DNA from: Pelagibacteraceae bacterium
GTDB taxonomy: Bacteria > Pseudomonadota > Alphaproteobacteria > Pelagibacterales > Pelagibacteraceae
Assembly: GCA_008638205.1 (NCBI GenBank)
Contig: VTPO01000004.1
Coordinates: 1-64,000, forward strand
Length of the DNA stretch: 64,000 nucleotides
Reading direction: 5' to 3'
The translations under genes were made by a program, and so were the position numbers. A model generated the notes under the pieces. It was not told the origin of the DNA. It did not search any database and worked only from the letters and a program-made list of their open reading frames with translations. This document shows positions 1 to 7,806 of this stretch, one piece after another (the stretch's first letter is position 1; every line of letters begins with the position of its first letter).

Positions 1-61
1 CTCTATGAAAAGCATTGCTTTTATAAAAGATCCTGACGGCTACTGGATTGAAATTGTCTAA
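1..61 (+). CDS. gloA: Lactoylglutathione lyase (glyoxalase I), C-terminal end only
   Basis: Only the last 19 codons and the TAA stop lie in the window, read from base 2. They encode a tail containing FIKDPDGYWIEIV, the conserved end of glyoxalase I, whose Glu is a metal ligand in this family. The enzyme isomerises the methylglyoxal-glutathione hemithioacetal to lactoylglutathione. The rhodanese gene begins inside this tail in another frame, overlapping by 14 nt, so the two are probably cotranscribed. The call rests on a short but characteristic motif. Confidence 0.75.
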   Translation, partial: SMKSIAFIKDPDGYWIEIV

Positions 62-1337
62 TCCTTCTTATTTAAATTGCCAAGAAGTTGTGGCTATTTT
101 TAAAAACAAAAAAAATAATGTAGCTTTTGTAGATATACGTAATAGAAAAAAATATGTTCAAGGTTTTGCTTTTGGAGCAATCAACTGCCCGCTAGAACGT
201 TTTTCTAAAACTATAGATGATCTGGTACCAGACAAATCTACATATTTAATTCTCATAGGAACTAGCGTTGCATCTGTTAAAAAAACTATTTTACTTCTAT
301 CTAAAAAAAAATATTCAAATTTCCATTACATTAAAGATGACTATAAAGCGTGGTCCAAGGCCAAATTACCCATGTGGGCTGGTGAACATACTTTCTGTAA
401 GGCTTTTGGGGAATGGATAGAAGTCTCTGGGAATATTAATAATATATACCCAAAACAGCTAAAAAAGTTACATCAAAAAGATATGAGCTCTGTGGCTCAG
501 ATAGATGCTCGTCCTAAAGCAGAGTATGAAAAATTTACTCTTCCTTTTTCAAAGCAGTGTTCCGGAGGTGAACTGCCGGTGTATTTAAAAGATAAAAAAT
601 ATAACTCCCAAACGTTCGTTGTCCACTGTGCGGGAAGGACTAGAAGTATTATAGCTTACCAAACGTTAACGGATTTCAATTTTTCTAATAAAAAGTATGT
701 TTTAAATGGTGGCACCCAAAACTGGGAATTGAATGGTTTTCAAAGAGATTACAAACAAAAATCAAAAATTCACCAAAAAAAAATTGACTTAGCTAGAGAT
801 AAAAAATTAGCTTCTAAAATTCAGAAAAAATTTCAACTACCTTCTGTAAATCAAGCTAGGAGCATTCAAAATTGCTATTCTTTTATTATAGAATCAGAAA
901 TAAAAAAAAATACCACTCCACCTGTTTGGAAAAAAGTAAATGCAACAACTCTTATACAAAGTGGGGACAAATTTATTGCAGCAACTAACACGCCTATTTA
1001 TATATTTTCTGAAATTTCTACTTCGGCAATTTTTACTGTGCTGTGGTTGCGCCGATTAGGCTACCCAGCTATTTGGCACAAGAACCCTCCTAGAAAAAAT
1101 CTAACTAGAATGTTTAACAAAAAAGATTTTAACGATCCTACTTATTTTTTTCCGAAACGTCATAAGGGAAACAAACAAGATGCCAAAGGATATTTAAATT
1201 GGGAGCATCAACTCATTCCTACCTTTGCAAAGTGGGGTTGTCCTAATCCTTGGCTCAGTATTCGTTCTAAACAATTAAAAAAAGTTACTCATCCTTTGTC
1301 AAAAGTGTACGCAAAAACTATTTTGAAAAAAAATTAA
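48..1337 (+). CDS. Multi-domain rhodanese-like sulfurtransferase
   Basis: A 429-residue protein built from rhodanese-like folds. Residues ~8-110 form a first rhodanese-like domain with no Cys at the active-loop position (the loop reads LIGTSVAS). Residues ~135-232 form a second domain with a proper loop, HCAGRTRS, with Cys194 as likely persulfide carrier. Residues ~290-345 look like a third, degenerate domain. Rhodaneses move sulfane sulfur to thiophilic acceptors; the substrate here cannot be inferred. The start is a TTG inside the gloA tail; no ATG occurs in frame before residue 109, which is inside domain one, so a non-ATG start is likely. It converges on pdxH with a 4-nt overlap. Confidence 0.7.
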   Translation: MKLSNPSYLNCQEVVAIFKNKKNNVAFVDIRNRKKYVQGFAFGAINCPLERFSKTIDDLVPDKSTYLILIGTSVASVKKTILLLSKKKYSNFHYIKDDYKAWSKAKLPMWAGEHTFCKAFGEWIEVSGNINNIYPKQLKKLHQKDMSSVAQIDARPKAEYEKFTLPFSKQCSGGELPVYLKDKKYNSQTFVVHCAGRTRSIIAYQTLTDFNFSNKKYVLNGGTQNWELNGFQRDYKQKSKIHQKKIDLARDKKLASKIQKKFQLPSVNQARSIQNCYSFIIESEIKKNTTPPVWKKVNATTLIQSGDKFIAATNTPIYIFSEISTSAIFTVLWLRRLGYPAIWHKNPPRKNLTRMFNKKDFNDPTYFFPKRHKGNKQDAKGYLNWEHQLIPTFAKWGCPNPWLSIRSKQLKKVTHPLSKVYAKTILKKN

Positions 1338-1951
1338 GGATATAAAATTTCTTGGTGCCAAGCGTTACCAATTTTAGAGTAACATAATCTTTGGTGCAGA
1401 CGATTTTTCACATCCATCCAGAATTCTATTTTGTAAGGGCTAAGCAACCAACCAGACCAATATGATGGTCTTGGTACATTGTTTGGGTCAGGATATTTCT
1501 TTTTAAATTCTTCCACTTTTTTTTCAAACTCATCTCTAGTTTGCATCACTTCTGACTGAGTAGAAGCCCACGCTCCTATCCTACTTTCATAAGCTCTAGA
1601 ATTGTAATATTCATCTGCAGTTTGATTATCCACTAAAGTAACTGATCCTTGAATTCTCACCTGTCTTTGAAGAGATTTCCAATGAAAACACATGGAGGCT
1701 TTAGGATTAGCTTTTAAATCCTTACCTTTTTTGCTCTCTAAATTGGTGTAAAAAACAAAACCCTCTTCTGTTAAACCTTTAAGTAACACCATTCTATTAT
1801 CTGGCTGACCAGCGCTATCAACTGTTGCAACAGACAATGCGTTAGGGTCATTGATTTCAGACTTCTCTGCTTCTTTCATCCAAATCTTAAAGAGATTGTA
1901 TGGATTCTCTTCATTTAAAAAAGCTGGGTCTAATCCTAATTTTTCGTTCAT
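1334..1951 (-). CDS. pdxH: Pyridoxamine 5'-phosphate oxidase
   Basis: A cytosolic FMN enzyme that oxidises pyridoxine or pyridoxamine 5'-phosphate to PLP, the last step of vitamin B6 biosynthesis or salvage. At 205 residues it is close to the family length. Family motifs are in order: RMVLLKG (53-59) and FYTN..S.KG (FMN/phosphate binding), SRIGAWASTQS (123-133), VPRPSYWSGW (159-168; the usual GGW is SGW here) and RLHQR (184-188, substrate binding). It is divergent from aroC, with 32 nt between the two starts. Confidence 0.95.
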   Translation of the reverse strand: MNEKLGLDPAFLNEENPYNLFKIWMKEAEKSEINDPNALSVATVDSAGQPDNRMVLLKGLTEEGFVFYTNLESKKGKDLKANPKASMCFHWKSLQRQVRIQGSVTLVDNQTADEYYNSRAYESRIGAWASTQSEVMQTRDEFEKKVEEFKKKYPDPNNVPRPSYWSGWLLSPYKIEFWMDVKNRLHQRLCYSKIGNAWHQEILYP

Positions 1952-1983
1952 AATTCAGTCAAATTAACTTATATAATACCTAT

Positions 1984-3066
1984 ATGTCATTTAATACATT
2001 TGGAAAAGTTTTTAGATTTACTACTTGGGGGGAATCTCACGGTCCTGCCATAGGCTGTGTAGTGGATGGTTGTCCTCCTAACATTGCTTTGTCTGAAAAG
2101 GATATACAGGGCGACTTAAATCGAAGAAAGCCAGGACAATCAAAATTTACCACCCAAAGAAAAGAACGTGATTTAGTTCAAATTTTATCGGGTGTCTTTG
2201 AAGGAAAAACAACCGGGACTCCTATATCTATGATTATTTATAATGAGGATATGAAGTCTAAAGATTATGGAAATATTAAAAATAAATTTCGTCCTGGTCA
2301 CGCCGATTACACTTACTTTAAAAAATACGGTATTCGAGATTACCGAGGTGGTGGAAGATCTTCTGCAAGAGAAACGGCTTCTCGTGTAGCAGCAGGTGCA
2401 ATTGCTAAAAAAGTATTGTCTCAATTGTTAGGTAAAAAATTTGGAGTTATAGGTGCAGTAACTCAAATAGGCCCCATCATGAGTAACCCTGATAATTGGG
2501 ATGAAAAACAAATTCGAAAAAATCCTTTTTTCTCAGCTGATAAAGATATTGTAGAAGTTTATGAAGATTATTTATTAGATATTCGAAAACAAGGAAGCTC
2601 TTGTGGCGCATTAATTGAACTTAGGGCCAAAGGTATTCCTGTTGGATTGGGTGCTCCCATTTATTCTAAATTAGATTCAGATATTGCGTCAGCTTTGATG
2701 AGCATCAATGCAGTCAAAGCTGTCAATATTGGAGCTGGAATGGATGCTGCTAGTTTAACCGGTGAAACCAATTCTGATGAGATTAGAAATAAAAATGGAA
2801 AAGTAAATTTTAAAACTAATAATGCCGGTGGAATTTTAGGTGGCATCTCTTCTGGACAAGATATTATCTGTTCTTTTTCCGTGAAACCAACTTCTTCCAT
2901 CTTAAATACTAGGGAGACAATTGATAAATCTGGAAAGAATACAAAAATTTCCGTTCATGGTAGGCATGATCCTTGCGTTGGTATTCGAGCAGTACCTATT
3001 GGAGAGGCTATGTTAGCATGCGTTCTGCTGGATCATTTTCTTCTTAATCGTGGACAGTGCGGTTAA
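1984..3066 (+). CDS. aroC: Chorismate synthase
   Basis: Converts 5-enolpyruvylshikimate-3-phosphate to chorismate, the final shikimate step, using reduced FMN. At 360 residues it is full length. The N-terminal GESHGPAIG (16-24), RPGHADYT (103-110) and [11 protein letters not shown] (121-131) are the three signature blocks of the family, and the C-terminal RHDPC..R..P..EAM segment is present. The rhomboid gene follows 11 nt downstream, suggesting cotranscription without functional linkage. Confidence 0.97.
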   Translation: MSFNTFGKVFRFTTWGESHGPAIGCVVDGCPPNIALSEKDIQGDLNRRKPGQSKFTTQRKERDLVQILSGVFEGKTTGTPISMIIYNEDMKSKDYGNIKNKFRPGHADYTYFKKYGIRDYRGGGRSSARETASRVAAGAIAKKVLSQLLGKKFGVIGAVTQIGPIMSNPDNWDEKQIRKNPFFSADKDIVEVYEDYLLDIRKQGSSCGALIELRAKGIPVGLGAPIYSKLDSDIASALMSINAVKAVNIGAGMDAASLTGETNSDEIRNKNGKVNFKTNNAGGILGGISSGQDIICSFSVKPTSSILNTRETIDKSGKNTKISVHGRHDPCVGIRAVPIGEAMLACVLLDHFLLNRGQCG

Positions 3067-3077
3067 TCTGAAAAAAA

Positions 3078-3803
3078 TTGATACCATTAAAAGACGATAA
3101 TCCCACACATAACAAGCCAATCATAACCTATGTGTTAATTGGAATTTGCGTTCTTGTATTTATTTTAGAAATTACATCAGCGTCTTACAGTAATGGAAGA
3201 ATTTTTTATTCGTACGGCATAATCCCGGCAGTATTCACTGGAAAAGCAGAACTTCCCATGGAGCTTTCGGCGGTTCCAACCGAACTTACACTTATTACCT
3301 CTATGTTTATGCATGGTGGATTTATGCACCTCGCAGGTAATATGCTGTATATGTGGATTTTTGCTGACAATATTGAGGATGAATTAGGTCCTGTTAAATT
3401 TATTGCTTTTTATATTTTAGCGGGAATAGCTGCAGCCTTAACGCAAGTGTATATGAATACAGAATCTACCATTCCTATGGTGGGGGCTAGTGGTGCTATT
3501 GGTGGAGTGCTGGGAGCTTATATTGTGAATCATCCTAAGGCTAAAGTTTTAGTATTAATACCTCTTGGTTTTTTTTCACAGATTGTAAGAATTCCTGCTA
3601 TCTATGTTTTGGGTTTTTGGTTTGTTTTACAATTTATTAGCTCTTATTTTTCCTCTTCCACAGGTGGTGGAGTTGCTTATGGTGCTCACATAGGAGGATT
3701 TATATTTGGGGTTATTGCTATTTTATTTTTTAACCGAAAAGCAAAAACAAGAATTGTTAAAACAAGCAGTAAAAAAAAACCTAATAATCCATGGAGCTCT
3801 TAA
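3078..3803 (+). CDS. Rhomboid family intramembrane serine protease
   Basis: A polytopic inner-membrane protein of 241 residues with about six hydrophobic segments, typical of bacterial rhomboids. The catalytic dyad is visible: Ser138 in GASGA and His204 in AHIGG. The oxyanion/HxxxxHxxxN motif on TM2 (His79, His84, Asn88) is also present. These proteases cleave transmembrane segments of client proteins, but the client cannot be read from the sequence. The start is a TTG just after aroC. Its stop overlaps the next gene's ATG. Confidence 0.85.
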   Translation: MIPLKDDNPTHNKPIITYVLIGICVLVFILEITSASYSNGRIFYSYGIIPAVFTGKAELPMELSAVPTELTLITSMFMHGGFMHLAGNMLYMWIFADNIEDELGPVKFIAFYILAGIAAALTQVYMNTESTIPMVGASGAIGGVLGAYIVNHPKAKVLVLIPLGFFSQIVRIPAIYVLGFWFVLQFISSYFSSSTGGGVAYGAHIGGFIFGVIAILFFNRKAKTRIVKTSSKKKPNNPWSS

Positions 3804-4549
3804 TGGAGTTTTTTTATCTCCCAGAAGAAATTAGCAACCTAACTGCAGTGTTAATGATTACAGTTAGCTTACTATGTTCTTTTATCTCTGCCGCTGCTGG
3901 AATTGGAGGAGGATTAATGATGCTGGCATTTTTATCAGCCTTACTTCCACCTATGTATTTGGTTCCCATTCATGGAATCATACAATTTGGTTCTAACTTT
4001 TTTAGGGCTACTCTTTCTTTTAAAGAAATTAACAAACAGGCGGTTATTCCGTTTGTAATAGGTTGTCTTATTGGTTCTACCATGGGAGGCTTTATCTTTA
4101 CCAGCCTTCCTACCAATTATTTAAAATTTGGAATTGCTTTTTTTATTTTATGGTCTGTGTTTGGAAAGGTTCCAGCTATTAAAAGTAAATTATTACTTCC
4201 AATTGGTTTTTTAGTTTCCTTAATCTCCATGTTGTTTGGTGCCTCTGGTTTTATTATGGTAGCGGTAGTTAAGAGTATGAAACTTCCACCTGTTAATCAT
4301 GTGGCAACTCATGGAGCTATGATGACTTTTCAACATTTAATTAAATGTATTGTGTTTGGAATTTTTGGTTTTTCTTTTGCCTCTTATGCGCCTTTAGTTG
4401 TAGCTATGATTATTGGTGGATTTTTTGGAACTTACATTGGAAAAAAATTCCTTATTAGCAAAGGACAATACTACTTTAAAACCGTTCTTAACCTCTTCTT
4501 AATATTTGCAGCTATCAGGCTAGTATGGAGTGCCATCCAATCCATGTAG
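3803..4549 (+). CDS. TauE/SafE-family membrane permease
   Basis: An integral membrane protein of 248 residues with about eight hydrophobic helices. An internal duplication is typical of the TauE/SafE (DUF81) family: a Gly-rich AAAGIGGGLMM motif in the first half and a weaker counterpart in LFGASGFIMV in the second. Members export or import sulfite, sulfoacetate or other small anions; the substrate is unknown here. I favour the ATG at 3803: it overlaps the rhomboid stop as TAATG and has GGAG six bases upstream. An in-frame ATG at 3791 is the alternative. Confidence 0.8.
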   Translation: MEFFYLPEEISNLTAVLMITVSLLCSFISAAAGIGGGLMMLAFLSALLPPMYLVPIHGIIQFGSNFFRATLSFKEINKQAVIPFVIGCLIGSTMGGFIFTSLPTNYLKFGIAFFILWSVFGKVPAIKSKLLLPIGFLVSLISMLFGASGFIMVAVVKSMKLPPVNHVATHGAMMTFQHLIKCIVFGIFGFSFASYAPLVVAMIIGGFFGTYIGKKFLISKGQYYFKTVLNLFLIFAAIRLVWSAIQSM

Positions 4550-4552
4550 AAC

Positions 4553-4629
4553 ATTTATCCACAATTTGTATGGATAAATTGCCCGATGTTCTCGCTTTGA
4601 TTCCGTTTTGATTCTATTTTGAATCAAAA
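4553..4629. terminator. Two AT-rich palindromes between convergent genes
   Basis: Two perfect 9-bp stems lie in the gap between the TauE gene and the GMC oxidoreductase gene. The first pairs 4553-4561 with 4571-4579 (9-nt loop). The second pairs 4606-4614 with 4621-4629 (6-nt loop TATTTT). The position between two 3' ends suggests bidirectional termination or 3'-end protection, although GC content is low and neither stem has a long T tract. Confidence 0.4.
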
Positions 4630-4656
4630 ATGCAACCTAAAAGAGTGTATTGATAG

Positions 4657-6351
4657 TTAGTTAGATCTTATTATTTTCTTAGCAATAGTCTCTGCAATCA
4701 ACATTACAGGCGCATTAGTATTTCCAGAAGGAATGCTCGGCATAGCAGAAGCATCGATGACTCGTAATTTAGATACTCCCCTTAGCCTACATTCTGAATC
4801 AAGAACAGTCATAGGGTCTTCCGCAACTCCTTGACCATCTACTTTGCCCATAGCGCAAGTTCCTATGGGATGAAAAATAGTAGTTCCCAAATTTTTTGCT
4901 TCATTTTCTAAATCTTTATCTGTTTTTACACTTGTTCCAGGCAATATTTCTTCTGGTTGAAAAGATTCTAAAGCCTTACTGCTCATAATATTACGAGTTA
5001 TTTTCATTCCTGCAACTGCTACATCTAAATCTTCTTTGGTAGATAAATAATTGCATAAAATTTTTGGGTACTCCAATGGATCGGAACTAACTGCACGTAT
5101 CCATCCTCTAGAACTTGGCCTAAGATTAAGTACACTTGGAGTAATAGCATTAAAAGTATGGAGTGGTTCACCAAACTTATCAAGAGACAAGGGCTGAACA
5201 TGCCATTCTAAATTAGCACTTTTCTGACTTGGATCACTTTTAGCAAAGGCTCCCAGTGTCGAAGGTGGCATAGTCATAGGGCCCTTTCTAAATAAAGCAT
5301 ATTGAATTCCCATCATCATTCTCGAAAACAAATTGTGATATAAAGTGTTTACTGTTGTGCAATTTGTAACTTTGTAAACAGTTCTAATTTGCAAATGATC
5401 TTGTAAATTCTCCCCTACCCCTGGTAAATCATGTGTAGAGCTTATTCCAATACTATTTAATAAAGAAGCTGGTCCTATTCCTGAGACTTGCAACAAGTGT
5501 GGAGAACTTACTGCACCTGCGGATAAAATAACTTGATCCGATGCAGTGACTATTTGTTTTTCTCCTTTGTTTAAAATTTCCAGTCCATATGTTTCCAATT
5601 TAGAATTAGCCCAAGCATATTCTGAATATTTAGATTGATTATTTGTTTCGTTAGTAATGGGTTTGGTTAATATTTTTAATACTTGAGTATTAATCATGAT
5701 GGTTAAGTTTTTTCTGTGCTTAATAGGTTTTAAAAAAGCATCTGCCATAGACCAGCGAATTCCTTTTTTTTGAGTTTGGTGAAAATAAGCACAACCTTCG
5801 TTGTCTCCTCTATTAAATTCTTCAATACTAGGAATGCCTTGTTCACTTGCAGCTTTTCTCCAAGAATCTAAAATAGGCCATTGCACTCTAGGCTCTTCCA
5901 CTCTCATTTCTCCTTTACTGCCATGCCATTCATTCTCTCCTGCAAAATAGTTTTCTATCGATTTAAAAGTAGATAAGGAATTATTCCAATCCCAAATAGT
6001 ATCTCCTGTAAGCTTACTCCATTGTTGATAATCACTTTCTTGGCCACGCATATAAATCATAGCGTTGATAGAGGAAGATCCTCCTATCACTTTGCCTCTG
6101 GCATAATGAATAGATCTTCCATTCAATCCAGGGTCGGGTTCAGTCTTAAAGCACCAGTCAGTTCTAGGATTGTTAATAGTAAATAAATATCCCACAGGAA
6201 TTTTAATCCAAATCCAGTCATCTTGACCGCCCGCCTCAATTAAAAGGACTTTGTGATTTGGATTGGCCGACAGTCTGTTTGCTAATAAGCAGCCGGCACT
6301 TCCGGCACCAACTATTATCGTGTCATAGTTGTAATTTTCAGAAGTATCCAT
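4657..6351 (-). CDS. GMC-family FAD-dependent oxidoreductase (choline dehydrogenase-like)
   Basis: A flavoprotein of 564 residues of the glucose-methanol-choline family, oxidising an alcohol with FAD. It shows the N-terminal dinucleotide fold motif GAGSAG, the GMC signature GKVIGGSSSINAMIYMRG, the second signature around SGIGP, NLQDHLQ, and the C-terminal HPIGTCAMG and SGNTNAPVM blocks that carry the active-site His/Asn pair. It resembles choline and long-chain-alcohol dehydrogenases, but no betaine-aldehyde dehydrogenase or betI lies nearby, so the substrate is open. ATG at 6351 is preferred over a TTG two codons upstream. Confidence 0.85.
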   Translation of the reverse strand: MDTSENYNYDTIIVGAGSAGCLLANRLSANPNHKVLLIEAGGQDDWIWIKIPVGYLFTINNPRTDWCFKTEPDPGLNGRSIHYARGKVIGGSSSINAMIYMRGQESDYQQWSKLTGDTIWDWNNSLSTFKSIENYFAGENEWHGSKGEMRVEEPRVQWPILDSWRKAASEQGIPSIEEFNRGDNEGCAYFHQTQKKGIRWSMADAFLKPIKHRKNLTIMINTQVLKILTKPITNETNNQSKYSEYAWANSKLETYGLEILNKGEKQIVTASDQVILSAGAVSSPHLLQVSGIGPASLLNSIGISSTHDLPGVGENLQDHLQIRTVYKVTNCTTVNTLYHNLFSRMMMGIQYALFRKGPMTMPPSTLGAFAKSDPSQKSANLEWHVQPLSLDKFGEPLHTFNAITPSVLNLRPSSRGWIRAVSSDPLEYPKILCNYLSTKEDLDVAVAGMKITRNIMSSKALESFQPEEILPGTSVKTDKDLENEAKNLGTTIFHPIGTCAMGKVDGQGVAEDPMTVLDSECRLRGVSKLRVIDASAMPSIPSGNTNAPVMLIAETIAKKIIRSN

Positions 6352-6456
6352 AATCAAGGTATATAAGCTTTATTCAGAAATTTACACCCAATATGAGTGA
6401 AAAATATCTATGCCTTTATTGAATGATTAAAAAAAATTTGTTCAAATATAATCTTT

Positions 6457-7155
6457 ATGACTAAGAAAAAAAAGAAGAAAATAGTTAAAAAAAAGAAAAA
6501 ATTAAAAAAAGTTTTAAAACCAAAAAAAAAGGTAAAGAAAAAAACATCCAAAATCAAAGTAAAGAAAATTATAAAAAATAAAAAACCTAAATCTATTAAA
6601 AAAGTTTTAAAACCTAAAAAAAAGGTAAAGAAAAAAACATCCAAAATTATAGCAAAGAAAATTTTAAAAAATAAAAAACCTAAATCAATTAAAAAAGTTA
6701 AAAATAAATCAAAGAAGAGTATTATTAAATCCAAGACTAAAATAAAAAAAAATAAACAAACTAAACAAGTAAAGGAAAATATAGATAAAAATAACATTCC
6801 ACATTCAGAATATATTGAAAATATTTTAAAACAGATCAACACGACTTCAGAAGAGAAAAATGACAAAAGTATAATTAATACAGACGAAAAAATTGAAGAA
6901 ATTTCACCAGAATTAAATATTAGAACTGAAGAATTACAATCAGAACAAGAAAAAGAAATTTTAAGCCCTGAATCTGAGGACACTCCTGTTCGGGAGGAGG
7001 GGGTTGAGACTGATGGTACTCGCTTATTCGCTGAAATTAAAACAGAATCAGATGATTTAAAAAACAATCGTGAAGAAGAACCTTCTGATCAGCCAAGTGA
7101 TGAAACACCCATTGTGAAAAAAAACTCTGATGATGATGAAGATACGAACAAATAA
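6457..7155 (+). CDS. Lys-rich repeat protein with acidic tail, histone-H1-like composition
   Basis: Not recognised as a defined family. The first ~100 of 232 residues are mostly Lys with some Ile, Val, Ser and Pro. They include a 31-residue repeat (about residues 17-47 and 48-78) built on the core KKVLKPKKKVKKKTSKI, followed by a partial third copy. From ~115 on the protein turns acidic (Glu/Asp/Ser/Thr-rich, ending DDDEDTNK). There is no signal peptide or membrane segment. The basic half could bind nucleic acid or polyphosphate; this is inference from charge only. The reverse strand is also open over much of this region, but that reflects poly-A content. Confidence 0.65.
   Translation: MTKKKKKKIVKKKKKLKKVLKPKKKVKKKTSKIKVKKIIKNKKPKSIKKVLKPKKKVKKKTSKIIAKKILKNKKPKSIKKVKNKSKKSIIKSKTKIKKNKQTKQVKENIDKNNIPHSEYIENILKQINTTSEEKNDKSIINTDEKIEEISPELNIRTEELQSEQEKEILSPESEDTPVREEGVETDGTRLFAEIKTESDDLKNNREEEPSDQPSDETPIVKKNSDDDEDTNK
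6505..6696 (+). repeat. 93-nt tandem duplication inside the Lys-rich gene
   Basis: Two nearly identical 93-nt units (6505-6597 and 6598-6690), with the beginning of a third, encode the 31-residue basic repeat. The copies differ at only a few bases, suggesting a fairly recent in-frame duplication. Confidence 0.75.
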
Positions 7156-7231
7156 TTTCTCTACCCCCACCCCCCCATTTTGGGTGCTCATTAGATTGAA
7201 AAATTAAAATAATTATAGTTCAATCAAATTT

Positions 7232-7672
7232 ATGATATTTCCAATAATTAAACGCTGTCCATGCTGTAGCAAAGTTTTATTTATTAAAACGAATGGTATT
7301 ACTTACGAAAATAATTTTAGAAATATTCAAGATTACACAGTCAAAAAAAGATTTAATTGCGATAATTGCGGTCAGAATATTGCTTTATTTATTCACAATA
7401 AAACGGGAGTGCAAAAACTTCTCTGGATGGAATATTTAGAAAATATGGATCCTTTATTTTTTGAACTAAAAAACCTAGATATAAGAAAAAAAGATTTACT
7501 CAGCAGAAACGCTAATGGTGGTAGCGCAATAAAAAATATTTCCAAAGAAATAGAAAGAATTAAAACACAAATTTCAGAGAAACAATCAAAACTGAGAATT
7601 AAAGTAAGACTTATAGCTGGTCACGGAAGCGAAAACTCAGACCATCTTTCTAATAATCACAAATTTTTTTAA
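7232..7672 (+). CDS. Small zinc-ribbon protein with C-terminal coiled coil, unknown function
   Basis: A 146-residue protein. The N-terminal part carries two Cys pairs, Cys9/Cys12 (CPCC) and Cys43/Cys46 (CDNC), spaced as in a treble-clef or zinc-ribbon fold. Residues ~80-125 are charged and heptad-like and probably helical. No catalytic motif is seen. It follows the Lys-rich gene on the same strand after a 76-nt gap, and is followed by a strong hairpin. A nucleic-acid or protein-binding role is plausible, but only from the zinc-ribbon appearance. Confidence 0.6.
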   Translation: MIFPIIKRCPCCSKVLFIKTNGITYENNFRNIQDYTVKKRFNCDNCGQNIALFIHNKTGVQKLLWMEYLENMDPLFFELKNLDIRKKDLLSRNANGGSAIKNISKEIERIKTQISEKQSKLRIKVRLIAGHGSENSDHLSNNHKFF

Positions 7673-7679
7673 AGGACCT

Positions 7680-7731
7680 TTAAAAAAATATTAAAACCAG
7701 GTGGTAGTCCCAATTACACCTGGTTTTAATT
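7680..7731. terminator. Strong bidirectional intrinsic terminator
   Basis: A perfect 14-bp stem pairs 7690-7703 with 7717-7730, including a GC-containing CCAGGTG core and a 13-nt loop. Read on the minus strand it is followed by a run of T (complement of the A tract near 7682-7688), making a canonical rho-independent terminator for the MFS gene. It can also end transcription from the zinc-ribbon gene on the plus strand. Confidence 0.85.
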
Positions 7732-7806
7732 ATTACAATTAATTCTCATCTTCTTCTTTTCTTCACTTTTTATATTAAATTCTAAACTATCCTATGAATA
7801 AAAATT

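Noticed and set aside
6447-6452. Perfect TATAAT just before the Lys-rich gene
   Set aside because: It ends only 4 nt before the ATG, so the transcript would start inside or after the start codon, and no well-spaced -35 was found. Probably chance in AT-rich DNA.
6505-6696. Repeated DNA that could suggest a CRISPR-like array
   Set aside because: Units are adjacent with no spacers, in frame, and encode a protein repeat.
6408-7067. A 219-residue minus-strand open frame, extremely Phe/Leu/Ile-rich, opposite the Lys-rich gene
   Set aside because: It is the mirror of poly-A codons; the plus-strand frame has better context and a sensible acidic tail, and the minus product looks like low-complexity Phe/Leu only.
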